Assembly (NCBI GenBank): GCA_902363515.1
Contig: CABJAN010000003.1
Location: 124,001-188,000, forward strand
Length of the DNA: 64,000 nucleotides
Source of the DNA: Bacillota bacterium
GTDB lineage: Bacteria > Bacillota > Clostridia > Lachnospirales > Lachnospiraceae
Direction: 5' to 3'
Below, piece by piece: positions 34,086 to 42,120 of this stretch. The notes beneath the pieces were generated by a model. It was not told the DNA's origin. It saw nothing but the letters and a program-made list of their open reading frames with translations, and searched no databases. Both the position numbers and the translations under genes were made by a program. Numbering within the stretch: the first letter of the stretch is position 1; each line of letters begins with the position of its first letter.

Positions 34086-35476
34086 TACTTCATCGCCTTT
34101 GCCAACGAAGCCAATAGTGCTTTCATTTCCGGATTTGCCAATACTTTTGCAAGCAGCTCTGCATCCACATCATCCGGCACATCTACTGTCTGAGTTGTGG
34201 TTTCCTCTCGCATCTTTGGATCCAGGTTTTTCTTCTCATAGAACGCTTCCTCGAATAATTCTGCATTTCGTCTTCGATCCTCATCAATAATATGGGAATA
34301 CACATCTGTTACCATATCCACTTGTGAATGCCCGGAATCCCCTTGAACCGCTTTGATATCTCCGCCATTCAGTTTTAATTTATATGTCACGCTGCTATGT
34401 CTCAAACTATGAAAGACAACCGGCGGAAGATTATATTCTTCGATCAGTTTATTTAATTGTCCCCGGATTGCTCCGGTACCAATGGGATTTCCAAATGTCG
34501 TTGCCATCACCAAATTATAATCTATATATTCCTCACCTAAGACTTCTTTTACTTCGTCCTGCTCCGCTTTCCACTCAACCAACATATTAGCAACGCTTTT
34601 GGGAAGAAATACCTTACGGATACTGCTTTCTGTTTTTGGTGTTTTTAAAATCTGAACAGTTTTGTTGGTTTTATGTTGCGAAGGAAATACCAGCAACACA
34701 TCTTTCCCTTCCAGATTTTTCAGAGTTTCCTTTGTTACCCGTTGTGTTTCTTTATTGATATAAACGTATGCACGATTCTCTTCGATTGCTTCCGGAGAAA
34801 TATCTACACAATCCCAGGTCAAACCAAGCACTTCCCCTAATCGTAGGGAACAGGAAAATGACAGATTGATTGCCAGCTTCAGCCGTTCGTCTTCACAGAC
34901 ATCCATTGCATACATCAAGGTTTCTGCTGTCCAGATTTCCCGTTTCTGTGATTTATGTTTCGGCACCGTTGCATAGGTGCACGGATTTTTTTCTATCATC
35001 TCCCATTTGATTGCCTGCTCAAAACAATTACGGAGCAGCTTGTGGATTTCTCTGACAGTACTCGCAGAAACAAATTCATTTTTCTTATTCCCCTTCACCG
35101 GATTTCCGACTGCTTTTGTCTGTAGCAATCCCTGATAATATTTTTCCATAAAGCGGGTGTTAATCTCCGAAAGTTTCACAGAGCCAACCATAGGCTCAAT
35201 ATAATTTCTGATCAGCCCTACATTCCCTTCATAAGTGGATAATGCCCATTTTTCTTTTCCATACAAAGAAACGTATTCCGTGAGCAGATCCGACAATGTA
35301 TTGCACTTTCTCACAACAAGTGCGCCCATTTCCTGTTTATATTCGATTTCTCTTTTTCGCTTCTTTGCTTCTGCTTTTGTATCATATGTTTCCCACTTCT
35401 GTCTCCGTTTACCGGAATCATCCTTATAGTTATAGATCACATTAAATTTTCCGTTTCGTTCTCTGATCGATGCCAT
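34085..35476 (-). CDS. int: tyrosine recombinase/integrase of the ICE
   Basis: The 463-residue phage-type integrase has an N-terminal arm-binding domain (MASIRERNGKFNVIYNYKDD), then a SAM-like core-binding domain (about 65-170). The catalytic domain shows Arg in SCSLRLGEVLGL, the HSLRHS box (HxxR), a late His in SGHSQVDMVTDV, and Tyr nucleophile in VYSHI. ATG 35476 starts 1 base after the stop of the preceding HTH gene; the open frame reaches 35518 without support. It would excise and integrate the element, probably at tRNA-Arg given the nearby scars. Confidence 0.93.
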   Translation of the reverse strand: MASIRERNGKFNVIYNYKDDSGKRRQKWETYDTKAEAKKRKREIEYKQEMGALVVRKCNTLSDLLTEYVSLYGKEKWALSTYEGNVGLIRNYIEPMVGSVKLSEINTRFMEKYYQGLLQTKAVGNPVKGNKKNEFVSASTVREIHKLLRNCFEQAIKWEMIEKNPCTYATVPKHKSQKREIWTAETLMYAMDVCEDERLKLAINLSFSCSLRLGEVLGLTWDCVDISPEAIEENRAYVYINKETQRVTKETLKNLEGKDVLLVFPSQHKTNKTVQILKTPKTESSIRKVFLPKSVANMLVEWKAEQDEVKEVLGEEYIDYNLVMATTFGNPIGTGAIRGQLNKLIEEYNLPPVVFHSLRHSSVTYKLKLNGGDIKAVQGDSGHSQVDMVTDVYSHIIDEDRRRNAELFEEAFYEKKNLDPKMREETTTQTVDVPDDVDAELLAKVLANPEMKALLASLAKAMK

Positions 35477-35477
35477 G

Positions 35478-36437
35478 CTAATTCCCTTTCCTTTCTTCCA
35501 ACCAAGCTTCAAATTCATCTCTTTTTACTCTGGATATGTTTCCAATCTTCACTGCTGAAAATTTCCCATCATCCATCCATTTGTAAATCATCCCTCTACT
35601 GACCTTTGCAAGAAACGCTGCCTCATCAAATGTCAGATAACTCAGATTTCCATTCTTACTACGATCTCCGGTTTTGGCTAATTTCTTTCGCCTGTAATTT
35701 GCCAAACTAAAATTTTGTTCCATTGACAACTCTTCATAATCGTTGGCCGGATCCAATTTATAATGATCTTGTCCATCTAAAAATTTCTGAAAGCTCTCTT
35801 TTGTAATTCTTTTCTTCTCTGCAATTTCAATCGTTTCAAAAAAATGGCTGTATTTAGAATTCTTCAAAATCTCATATACCTGACGTCTTGGAATTCCCAG
35901 AAGCCTTGCCATTTCTGGCATGGTAATTGTTGCTCCTTCCAGCTCCTTGTCCTTTTCCCTGTCTTTCTGTGTGCGATATTTCGATTGCTTCTCATACCAT
36001 TCCTGAAAAGATTTTTTCGGAATCCTGATCCAGTAATCAACAGTAACTGTTTTTATACCGTCACGTCTAATCAGATCATAAACCGTAGTTTCACTAATCC
36101 CCAACATCTTGGCAACTTCTGATATGGAATAAGACCATTTTTTTAGGTTTTTCCCCGGTTCTTCCCCGTTCACTTTATGATACTTCACCTGGTTTGCATA
36201 CCATTTCTCAAAGCTCGCAATATTCACTCGCATCTGTCCTGCGATTTCTCTGCATTCAAAATAATTTTTCTGAACCAGCCAGTATCTGCCTGTCTTCTTT
36301 AGTCCCAAAAGATTTCCAATCTCTGGAACTGTCATCCAGGTTTTTTCCTTTGGAGGAAGTCGTTTGTATTTACTGTTCTCCTCTATTTCTGAAAGCACTT
36401 CTTCAAACGAAGTTTCTTCTATAACAACTTGATTCAT
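35478..36437 (-). CDS. regulator with four tandem excisionase-like HTH units
   Basis: The 319-residue protein is a chain of four HTH_17/MerR-like units. They are TVPEIGNLLGLKKTGRYWLV (about 32), SISEVAKMLGISETTVYDLI (about 103), TMPEMARLLGIPRRQVYEIL (about 172) and TFDEAAFLAKVSRGMIYKWM (about 271). Each is followed by a wing ending in F-x-x-W/F-x-x-x-Q or similar. Single units of this kind are normally 60-70 residue excisionases. It directly precedes and nearly overlaps the integrase gene, so it probably controls integration or excision by binding several sites at once (inference). Confidence 0.85.
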   Translation of the reverse strand: MNQVVIEETSFEEVLSEIEENSKYKRLPPKEKTWMTVPEIGNLLGLKKTGRYWLVQKNYFECREIAGQMRVNIASFEKWYANQVKYHKVNGEEPGKNLKKWSYSISEVAKMLGISETTVYDLIRRDGIKTVTVDYWIRIPKKSFQEWYEKQSKYRTQKDREKDKELEGATITMPEMARLLGIPRRQVYEILKNSKYSHFFETIEIAEKKRITKESFQKFLDGQDHYKLDPANDYEELSMEQNFSLANYRRKKLAKTGDRSKNGNLSYLTFDEAAFLAKVSRGMIYKWMDDGKFSAVKIGNISRVKRDEFEAWLEERKGN

Positions 36438-36537
36438 CTGATCAACTCTCCTTTCTTTTCTGCATCATACATCATTTTCAAATAAAAAATTAGGATGTCG
36501 ATTGCGACTTTTTCTCTCAACCAACATCCCAGATTTT

Positions 36538-36714
36538 TTACTCCGGCTGTTTATCAAGCCAGTCATCAAAACTCTTTTTTGAAATTCTATACTTTCCTCC
36601 ATCCAACTGGATCCATCGGAACTCTTTTTTCTTTAATAATGCATAGACTGTCGGGCGGCTTACATCTAAAATTTCCTGAATCTCTTTTACGGTATAACAT
36701 CTTTTTTCTGACAT
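36538..36714 (-). CDS. excisionase-like HTH protein
   Basis: The 58-residue protein has one HTH_17 unit, YTVKEIQEILDVSRPTVYAL, and a wing (FRWIQLDGGKYRISKKSFDDW). It resembles DNA-binding excisionases of Clostridia ICEs. ATG 36714 has GAGGG eight bases upstream; the frame is open 10 codons further. It lies 100 bases upstream of the four-HTH gene in the integrase cluster. Confidence 0.8.
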   Translation of the reverse strand: MSEKRCYTVKEIQEILDVSRPTVYALLKKKEFRWIQLDGGKYRISKKSFDDWLDKQPE

Positions 36715-36767
36715 ATAAAAAACCCTCTTTCTTCTTTCATACATATAGGAAGGAAAAAGATCCTTCT

Positions 36768-36804
36768 ATATAACGAAAGGAAAAAGAGGATTTTTACAGG
36801 GTGA
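36768..36804 (+). promoter_or_regulatory. bipartite ICE motif, copy 1
   Basis: ATATAACGAAAGG, 14 bases, then TACAGGGTGA. The same parts with exactly 14 bases between them recur at 37613-37649 (other strand) and 55533-55569. Read toward the gene it precedes (minus strand, excisionase-like gene) it is TCACCCTGTA-N14-CCTTTCGTTATAT, ending 53 bases before the ATG. Confidence 0.65.
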
Positions 36805-36814
36805 CTAAAAAAAT

Positions 36815-37087
36815 TTATAATCCATTTCTATAAATCTCATTTATAACAGCCTGCGACTGCTCCATTTCTTTTTTCTTTATGATTTCTTCCCGGTCACTTA
36901 GGATTGCAATCATTTCATCTATCACATCTTCCAATCTGGGCTCTGTGTAACGATACAAGTATCCCAACATCCTGGTCGCTGTATAATCTGTATTCAGATT
37001 CTTATAGGCTATTTCTGCACAAAGTTCTTTCGGATATCCTTTGGTAAGTAAAACCTTATATAATTCATCTGTTCTTTCCGTTCCCAT
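36815..37087 (-). CDS. small conserved ICE protein of unknown function
   Basis: The 90-residue soluble, mostly helical protein has no domain I can name (starts MGTERTDELYKVLLTKGYP, centre YLYRYTEPRLEDVIDEMIAI). It lies between the deformylase and excisionase-like genes on the same strand, 30 bases after the deformylase stop. The ribosome site is a plausible GGAGTG. Confidence 0.6.
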   Translation of the reverse strand: MGTERTDELYKVLLTKGYPKELCAEIAYKNLNTDYTATRMLGYLYRYTEPRLEDVIDEMIAILSDREEIIKKKEMEQSQAVINEIYRNGL

Positions 37088-37117
37088 AAAGTATCACTCC
37101 TGTAAATTTCTCTCGGC

Positions 37118-37537
37118 TTAAATCAGTATGCCCTCCAAATGATCCAGCTCATGCTGACAAATCTGTGCAGTCCAACCATCAAGTTTCAATTTCTGTTTCT
37201 TCCAATTCATATCCAGATATTCAACTTCTATCATCTGATATCTCGTTGTCTTACGCACTCCTGTAAGAGATAAGCATCCTTCTTCAGTTTCATAAGGTGA
37301 TTCTTTTCTTACCAATACAGGATTAAACATTACCACATCTACGAATCCCATATTTACAATAATGACACTTTTTTTCACACCGATCATATTCGCTGCCATT
37401 CCAACACATCCCTCACGGTTCGCAGCTAACGTATCCATTAAATCTTTTCCAACTTGAAGATCGGCTTTTGTTGCCGGTTCAGATTTTTGTCCCAGAAAAA
37501 ATATATCTTTCATAATTGGTTTTACCATTTTCTTCAT
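37118..37537 (-). CDS. def: peptide deformylase-like protein
   Basis: The 139-residue protein has deformylase motif 2 EEGCLSL and motif 3 QHELDHLEG (HExxH metal site). Motif 1 reads CVGMAANMIG, where G-x-G-x-A-A-x-Q would be expected: the first Gly is Cys and the catalytic-loop Gln is Met. It is shorter than housekeeping deformylases (about 150-190 residues). I recall this variant in Clostridia, so it may still be active. It lies in the ICE between integrase and mobilisation genes. It could be an accessory copy that gives tolerance to deformylase inhibitors, but that is speculation. Confidence 0.85.
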   Translation of the reverse strand: MKKMVKPIMKDIFFLGQKSEPATKADLQVGKDLMDTLAANREGCVGMAANMIGVKKSVIIVNMGFVDVVMFNPVLVRKESPYETEEGCLSLTGVRKTTRYQMIEVEYLDMNWKKQKLKLDGWTAQICQHELDHLEGILI

Positions 37538-37612
37538 ACCTCTATTCTCAAAATCGTTTTTTTTGCTTTGTTCTGAATTGTAGTATAGCAGTTTTTTTAC
37601 TTTTTTTCTATC

Positions 37613-37649
37613 TCACCCTGTATTTTCTGCCCTGAGCCTTTCGTTATAT
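37613..37649 (-). promoter_or_regulatory. bipartite ICE motif, copy 2
   Basis: On the plus strand: TCACCCTGTA, 14 bases, CCTTTCGTTATAT. It lies 249 bases upstream of mobC, before the putative oriT, oriented toward the mobilisation genes. The spacer sequence differs from the other copies while its length is identical. Confidence 0.65.
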
Positions 37650-37739
37650 GAGAGGGTTAATCTTTCAAGAGCAAGATCCACTCAGTAATACGGTATCGCC
37701 ATTTTGGCTTTCCTATTACTTTGAGTTTTATCTTGATGT

Positions 37740-37830
37740 GGATTTCGCTCCCCATACCCTCGATACTGACATTTGCAAAATGTCAGATTGGCTTCCACAT
37801 AAAATGTGTACGCAACACCAGAAGTATCAG
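37740..37830 (+). other. putative origin of transfer (oriT)
   Basis: The gap of about 360 bp between the deformylase and mobC holds no gene. It contains a perfect stem CTGACATTT-gca-AAATGTCAG (37766-37786), followed by a smaller inverted repeat CACAT-aaa-ATGTG (37796-37808) and TACGCAAC. Inverted repeats next to a short conserved strand, just upstream of mobC and the relaxase gene, are the usual form of a MobP-type oriT. The nick position cannot be fixed from sequence alone. Confidence 0.6.
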
Positions 37831-37897
37831 AAGGGACAGCTGATATTTCTTGTGGAGTGCCATAAAGTTGGAAGTGCCAAATTAAGAAAGGAGGAAC

Positions 37898-38284
37898 ATG
37901 GCACCGAAGAAAAAAAGAAATGAAATGAAACACTCTAATATCATCTGTTTAAGATTAAGTGACATTGAATTAGAGTTAGTCAATCATGCCGCTTCTCAGG
38001 CAAAATTATCACGTTCTGATTATCTGAGAAACCTGATTTTAGATCACAAAATGGCCATACACTATGAGGTTGTCATTGAAAGCAAAACAGTAAAAATGCT
38101 CTTAGCAGAGTATGGAAAAATCGGCTCTAATCTTAATCAGATTGCAAAGTATTTTAACACTGGAGGAGCGTACTCTAAATCTGTAGCAAATGAAATCCAG
38201 CAATGCCTTTACGATCTCTATAGATTAAAAAAAGAACTGCTAAAAGTAATAGGTGATTATCATGGCAATAGTGAAACATATTAA
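37898..38284 (+). CDS. mobC: MobC-like relaxosome accessory protein
   Basis: The 128-residue basic protein has a ribbon-helix-helix-like N-terminus (IICLRLSDIELELVNHAASQ then SRSDYLRNLIL). The MobC signature is IGSNLNQIAKYFNTGG at about 80-95. It would bind oriT and help the relaxase nick it. AAAGGAGG precedes ATG 37898 and the 3' end overlaps the relaxase start by 23 bases. Confidence 0.9.
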   Translation: MAPKKKRNEMKHSNIICLRLSDIELELVNHAASQAKLSRSDYLRNLILDHKMAIHYEVVIESKTVKMLLAEYGKIGSNLNQIAKYFNTGGAYSKSVANEIQQCLYDLYRLKKELLKVIGDYHGNSETY

Positions 38285-39809
38285 AAGTCGAAATGCAAAC
38301 TATTCAGATGCTCTGGATTATCTCATCTTTCAACATGATGAATCAACCGGAAAAATGATTCTTGATGAATTTAATCGACCACTGCGAAGAGATGAATTAT
38401 ACATGGATGGTCTCAACTGTAATCCCGATACTTTTGATGTTGAATGCTATGAATGTAATGAACATTTTAAAAAGAACCGAAGCAAATCCGAAATCAAAAG
38501 TCATCACTATATCATCAGTTATGATCCTGCCGATGCTATTGAATGTGATCTGACGGGAGAAAAAGCACAGGCTCTATCTTTAGAACTTGCAAAGAAAATT
38601 TTTCCAGGATATCAGGCTCTTATCGTGACACATACCGATGGTCACAATGGATCCGGCAATATCCATACGCACATTGTTATCAATAGTGTTCGTAAAAACA
38701 CAGTAAAAAGAGAATCTTATATGACGCAGCCTCACGATCATGAAGCCGGATACAAGCACCGATCCACAAATAAATTTCTGGATTATTTCAAAAAGGAAAT
38801 TATGGATATGTGCATCCAAGAGGGACTTCATCAAATCGATCTTCTCTCTCCGGCTGAAACTAAAGTGCCACAAGCAGAATATATGGCTCAAAAATCCGGA
38901 CAGAAAAAATTAGAAGAGACAAATAAAAAAATCATTGCCGATGGATTGAAACCAACAGCCACAACATTTCAAACACAGAAGCAGGAACTCAGAAATGCCA
39001 TTGAAGAATGCAGCTCGCATTCCAAAAACTTTCAGGAATTCCAATCTCTGCTTTTTGAAAAATATCAGATTTCCGTTATTGAAGAGAGGGGAAGATATCG
39101 TTATCTCCATCCGGATCGGGACAAACGGATTACAGAGAAGGCTTTAGGAACTCAATACGGCAAAGAACATTTAGAACAGCTCTTCTTACGAAAAAATCCG
39201 ATAACCATTCTTTATGTCAGATCTCATTTACGGTTGGTGGTAGATCTTCAGAAAAATGTGAAAGCAATGCAAAGTCCCGGATATGCTCATCGGGTAAAAA
39301 TATCCAATCTTCAGGAAATGGCAAATACCATTATCTATGTGCAAGAACATGGATACAATACCCAAACCGAATTAAAAAGTGCCTTTTCCGAATCTCAAAA
39401 ACAGTTAGATCAGGCAACAGATCAGCTTATGGAAATGAATGCAGATTTGAAAAGCATCAACCGGCAGATTCATTACACCGGACAATATTTTGCACAGAAA
39501 GCAATCTATACCGAATTTTTAAAAGCGAAAAACAAAGGCAGATTCCGAAAGGAACACACCGCTGAAATTCAAGCATATGAAGAAGCCCGTGACTGGCTGA
39601 AATCTTTTTATCCAGATGGAAAGATGCTTCCTATCAAAACATTGAAGGAACAAAAAGCCAGCTTGCAGGAACAGATCGACCAGCAAAAATCATCCATCCG
39701 ATCTCTAAAGGATCTGACACAAGATTTAAGAACCGTAGACAAAAATGTGGAAGCAATTCTCCACAACCAGGTTCCCAAAAAACAAAAGACACGGGAACCC
39801 GAATTATAA
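38262..39809 (+). CDS. MobA/VirD2-type relaxase
   Basis: The 515-residue relaxase nicks oriT and leads the DNA strand into the recipient. The N-terminal domain has a candidate Tyr nucleophile in NYSDALDYL and the three-His metal motif HTDGHNGSGNIHTHIVINS. The C-terminal half is coiled coil (about 370-510). ATG 38262 (MAIVKHIKSRNANYSDAL) is the family start; the frame is open 3 codons further. It is typical of Tn1549-like ICE relaxases and is transcribed opposite to the transfer operon. Confidence 0.93.
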   Translation: MAIVKHIKSRNANYSDALDYLIFQHDESTGKMILDEFNRPLRRDELYMDGLNCNPDTFDVECYECNEHFKKNRSKSEIKSHHYIISYDPADAIECDLTGEKAQALSLELAKKIFPGYQALIVTHTDGHNGSGNIHTHIVINSVRKNTVKRESYMTQPHDHEAGYKHRSTNKFLDYFKKEIMDMCIQEGLHQIDLLSPAETKVPQAEYMAQKSGQKKLEETNKKIIADGLKPTATTFQTQKQELRNAIEECSSHSKNFQEFQSLLFEKYQISVIEERGRYRYLHPDRDKRITEKALGTQYGKEHLEQLFLRKNPITILYVRSHLRLVVDLQKNVKAMQSPGYAHRVKISNLQEMANTIIYVQEHGYNTQTELKSAFSESQKQLDQATDQLMEMNADLKSINRQIHYTGQYFAQKAIYTEFLKAKNKGRFRKEHTAEIQAYEEARDWLKSFYPDGKMLPIKTLKEQKASLQEQIDQQKSSIRSLKDLTQDLRTVDKNVEAILHNQVPKKQKTREPEL

Positions 39810-39836
39810 ATCATTTTACGAAGGAGGAATTACAAT

Positions 39837-40163
39837 ATGACACAAAATGAATTTAATGTTGTCCTTGAACAACAATATCGAAAATGTGCCGATGTACTGG
39901 TACACAAGAAAAAAGAATACACCGGAGACCGCATTGATCGCCTGAGTGCATTTAAAATTGCTGCCTCATTACAGGGATGCACACCTAAGACTGCTCTGGC
40001 CGGAATGATGTCGAAGCATGTCGTATCTCTCTATGATATGTGTTACTCTTCGTTGCTCCAATTTGAGTTAGAACAATGGGATGAGAAGATCACAGACTGC
40101 ATCAACTATCTCATTCTGCTGAAAGCATTGATAAAGGAGGAACAAGCCTATGGATCACATTGA
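39837..40163 (+). CDS. DUF1599-like nucleotide-modification-associated protein
   Basis: The 108-residue protein resembles the nucleotide modification associated domain 1 (DUF1599) family: KKKEYTGDRIDRLSAFKIA, then MMSKHVVSLYDM and a DEKITDCINYLILLKAL helix near the end. The exact reaction is unknown; related folds act on (d)NTPs. It overlaps the ThyX-like gene by 14 bases and starts a three-gene group after the relaxase. Confidence 0.7.
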   Translation: MTQNEFNVVLEQQYRKCADVLVHKKKEYTGDRIDRLSAFKIAASLQGCTPKTALAGMMSKHVVSLYDMCYSSLLQFELEQWDEKITDCINYLILLKALIKEEQAYGSH

Positions 40164-40929
40164 GACAAAGATTTTAAATAGTTATACCATTCAGGAAGCA
40201 GCTCAAAACATGGTATTCGCAGCAAGGCTTACCCAACAGGGGCATTCCATTCAAAACATGGATGATCTTATGGCTCTTTATCAGAAATCTTTTACGGATA
40301 AAACTGTAGACCGGATTGCCAGTCTTCCCCATCCAACCGTACAGAAATTTACTGTGATCACCGTTGCGATTGTAGGAGCAAGCAGACGTTTTCTTGCACA
40401 GATCACTCGTCATCAGAATGAAGTAAAATTCATGAGTGCATCTCTGCAATATAGCAACTATTCAGAAAAAGCTGCATTTGTGATCCCATATGAAATCCTT
40501 TTTTCCGAACAGAGATACATTGATCTCTATCTGCAAAGCTGCTTATCGGATCTCAGATGTTATCAGGAATTGTGTTCTGTGGGATTTCATCATGATTCTG
40601 CCGGCTATGCCCTCCCCCATGCTTTAAGAAATATTCTGATCATCTGTGCTACACCTTATGAGTGGAAACATATGATCAGTCAGCGTATCTGCAGAAGAAA
40701 TACCGACGAAACAAGAATTGTAATGTTGGACATCTGGCAGAAACTATATGAATTCGATCCGGTGTTATTTTCACCGAAGCTGACCGGTCCTTTCTGCCAA
40801 AGGGGATGTTGTGAAGAAGGTGCTATGTCCTGTGGAATCCCCATCCCAAAAGACTGGTCTCCATTAGAAATAATGAAAGCAGATTATCCTCTGCTCGTAG
40901 AAGGGAGGGAAGCTGTTTATGAAAATTAA
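40150..40929 (+). CDS. ThyX-like FAD-dependent thymidylate synthase
   Basis: The 259-residue protein resembles ThyX, which makes dTMP from dUMP with FAD and methylene-tetrahydrofolate. The flavin-binding segment reads RRFLAQITRHQNEVKFMSAS with SLQYSNYSEKAAF after it. Canonical ThyX has R-H-R-x7-S, so the third residue and the spacing deviate. The C-terminal SQRICRRNTDETR contains the Arg-rich substrate-binding end. It is encoded between DUF1599 and dUTPase genes with overlaps (14 and 11 bases), forming a dUMP-to-dTMP module. Activity is uncertain because of the altered motif. Confidence 0.78.
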   Translation: MDHIETKILNSYTIQEAAQNMVFAARLTQQGHSIQNMDDLMALYQKSFTDKTVDRIASLPHPTVQKFTVITVAIVGASRRFLAQITRHQNEVKFMSASLQYSNYSEKAAFVIPYEILFSEQRYIDLYLQSCLSDLRCYQELCSVGFHHDSAGYALPHALRNILIICATPYEWKHMISQRICRRNTDETRIVMLDIWQKLYEFDPVLFSPKLTGPFCQRGCCEEGAMSCGIPIPKDWSPLEIMKADYPLLVEGREAVYEN

Positions 40930-41332
40930 ATTGATCGACTTTGGGTTAGAGAAAGATCATTATCCCTTCCGACCTCATGAAAACGATGCCGGCGCCGATG
41001 TGTATATGCCTTATGACTGCACATTAAAGCCAGGAGAGATTGCAAGAATTCCCTTAGGATTTGGGCTCATGATTCCGGATGGATATGCCGGTTATGTCTT
41101 TCCAAGAAGCAGCATGGCTGCAAAAGGATTGGTCTGCGAACTTCCGCCTATTGATTCCGGATATCGTGGCGAAATTCATGCCATTATCAGCAATGTTAGT
41201 TCAGAATCCCAAATACTCAGCAAAGATACCCGTGTAGGGCAACTGGTTATCACTCCCGTTCTAATTGCCGACTTTGTTCTGGATCTCGGAGAAGCAAGAG
41301 ATATTGGTGCTTTCGGAAGTACCGGGGAATAA
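40919..41332 (+). CDS. dut: deoxyuridine 5'-triphosphate nucleotidohydrolase
   Basis: dUTPase hydrolyses dUTP to dUMP, limiting uracil in DNA and feeding thymidylate synthesis. The 137-residue trimer-type protein has the family motifs: DAGADVYMP, PRSSMAAKGL, the Asp of IDSGYRGEIHAI, RVGQLVITP and the C-terminal P-loop-like GAFGSTGE. It overlaps the ThyX-like gene. Confidence 0.93.
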   Translation: MKIKLIDFGLEKDHYPFRPHENDAGADVYMPYDCTLKPGEIARIPLGFGLMIPDGYAGYVFPRSSMAAKGLVCELPPIDSGYRGEIHAIISNVSSESQILSKDTRVGQLVITPVLIADFVLDLGEARDIGAFGSTGE

Positions 41333-41346
41333 AGATCATAAAACCA

Positions 41347-41378
41347 GAGGTGCCGAATGATATATCATTTGACACCTC
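41347..41378 (+). promoter_or_regulatory. 32-bp palindrome between dut and XRE gene
   Basis: GAGGTG...CACCTC flanks a perfect core AATGATATATCATT, with only two mismatched pairs over 32 bp (one is G-U in RNA). No T-run follows. Its place 37 bases before an XRE regulator start suggests an operator for that regulator; an RNA hairpin is the alternative. Confidence 0.55.
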
Positions 41379-41415
41379 GCACAATCAAAATAACTTACAG
41401 AAAGGATTTTCTATT

Positions 41416-41691
41416 ATGATTACGTTTGGAAGAAAATTAAAACATTTGAGACAGAAAAATCATCTCACACAAAAAGAACTAGGTATTGCACTTGGCTTTC
41501 CGGAAGATTCTGCTGATGTCAGAATTGCACAATATGAAGCAGATGCAAGAAAGCCTCGTGATGAAATCCTTGCTAAAATGGCTAAAATACTTTACGTACC
41601 AATCGATGTCCTCACCGTTCCAGTATTATCTGAACCAAGAGAATATGATGCTGCGTCCTTCTGGATGCATGAACTTTCTGCAGAATTATAA
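41416..41691 (+). CDS. XRE-family transcriptional regulator
   Basis: The 91-residue protein has an N-terminal HTH_3 domain (FGRKLKHLRQKNHLTQKELG, then VRIAQYEADARKPRDEILAKM) and a short C-terminal tail. ATG 41416 has AGAAAGGA upstream; the longer frame from 41350 crosses the palindrome and has no ribosome site. It probably regulates ICE genes. Confidence 0.88.
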   Translation: MITFGRKLKHLRQKNHLTQKELGIALGFPEDSADVRIAQYEADARKPRDEILAKMAKILYVPIDVLTVPVLSEPREYDAASFWMHELSAEL

Positions 41692-42120
41692 TTTTTTTAA
41701 TAAAATAAAAAAAGCAGGAAATCTTTAGATATGCTCTCTTCGTGATGACAGTTTATTATTTTACTGTCTCTCATAAAGGGAGCATATCATTTCAGATTTC
41801 CTGCTTAGCAAAGCTGTGAAGATTTAATTGTGATTGGGTTGCCAGTTATACAAACTGCAATTTGAAAACCACATTTTTATAAGTGGTTATTAACCCTCAC
41901 AGGGTTTTAATAAAATCCTCCGAAAGCCTTGAAAATAAAGGGTTTATCGCAAAATGCTCACCTTAACTTATTATACGATTTCACTTACGTTTATTCTTCC
42001 CTTGGAAGCTGATAAGGGCAAACACAAGGGCAAGAAAATCTGATAACAAGATATAAGAGAATGTGGCAATCGGAGAACTGTGACGTATGTGCGAATATAT
42101 TATACTGGAGGATTTATTAT
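41692..42120. other. gap at the left edge of the resistance insert
   Basis: About 430 bases with no convincing gene. It contains the three-tier hairpin (41712-41806), then AT-rich sequence leading to tnpV with no recognisable end repeat. The boundary between ICE backbone and insert probably lies here; I cannot place it exactly. Confidence 0.6.
41712..41806 (-). terminator. three-tier nested hairpin, terminator-like on the minus strand
   Basis: Three perfect stems are nested: AAGCAGGAAATCT/AGATTTCCTGCTT (13 bp), GATATGCTC/GAGCATATC (9 bp) and GACAGT/ACTGTC (6 bp), with near-symmetric internal loops. On the minus strand the structure runs into TTTTTTTATTTTATT, so it can end transcripts coming out of the insert. 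The multi-tier form is more elaborate than a plain terminator and could be a structured RNA. Confidence 0.65.

Noticed and set aside
37648..37923. Plus-strand frame of 91 codons before mobC
   Set aside because: It covers the putative oriT, has no ribosome site and overlaps mobC out of frame.
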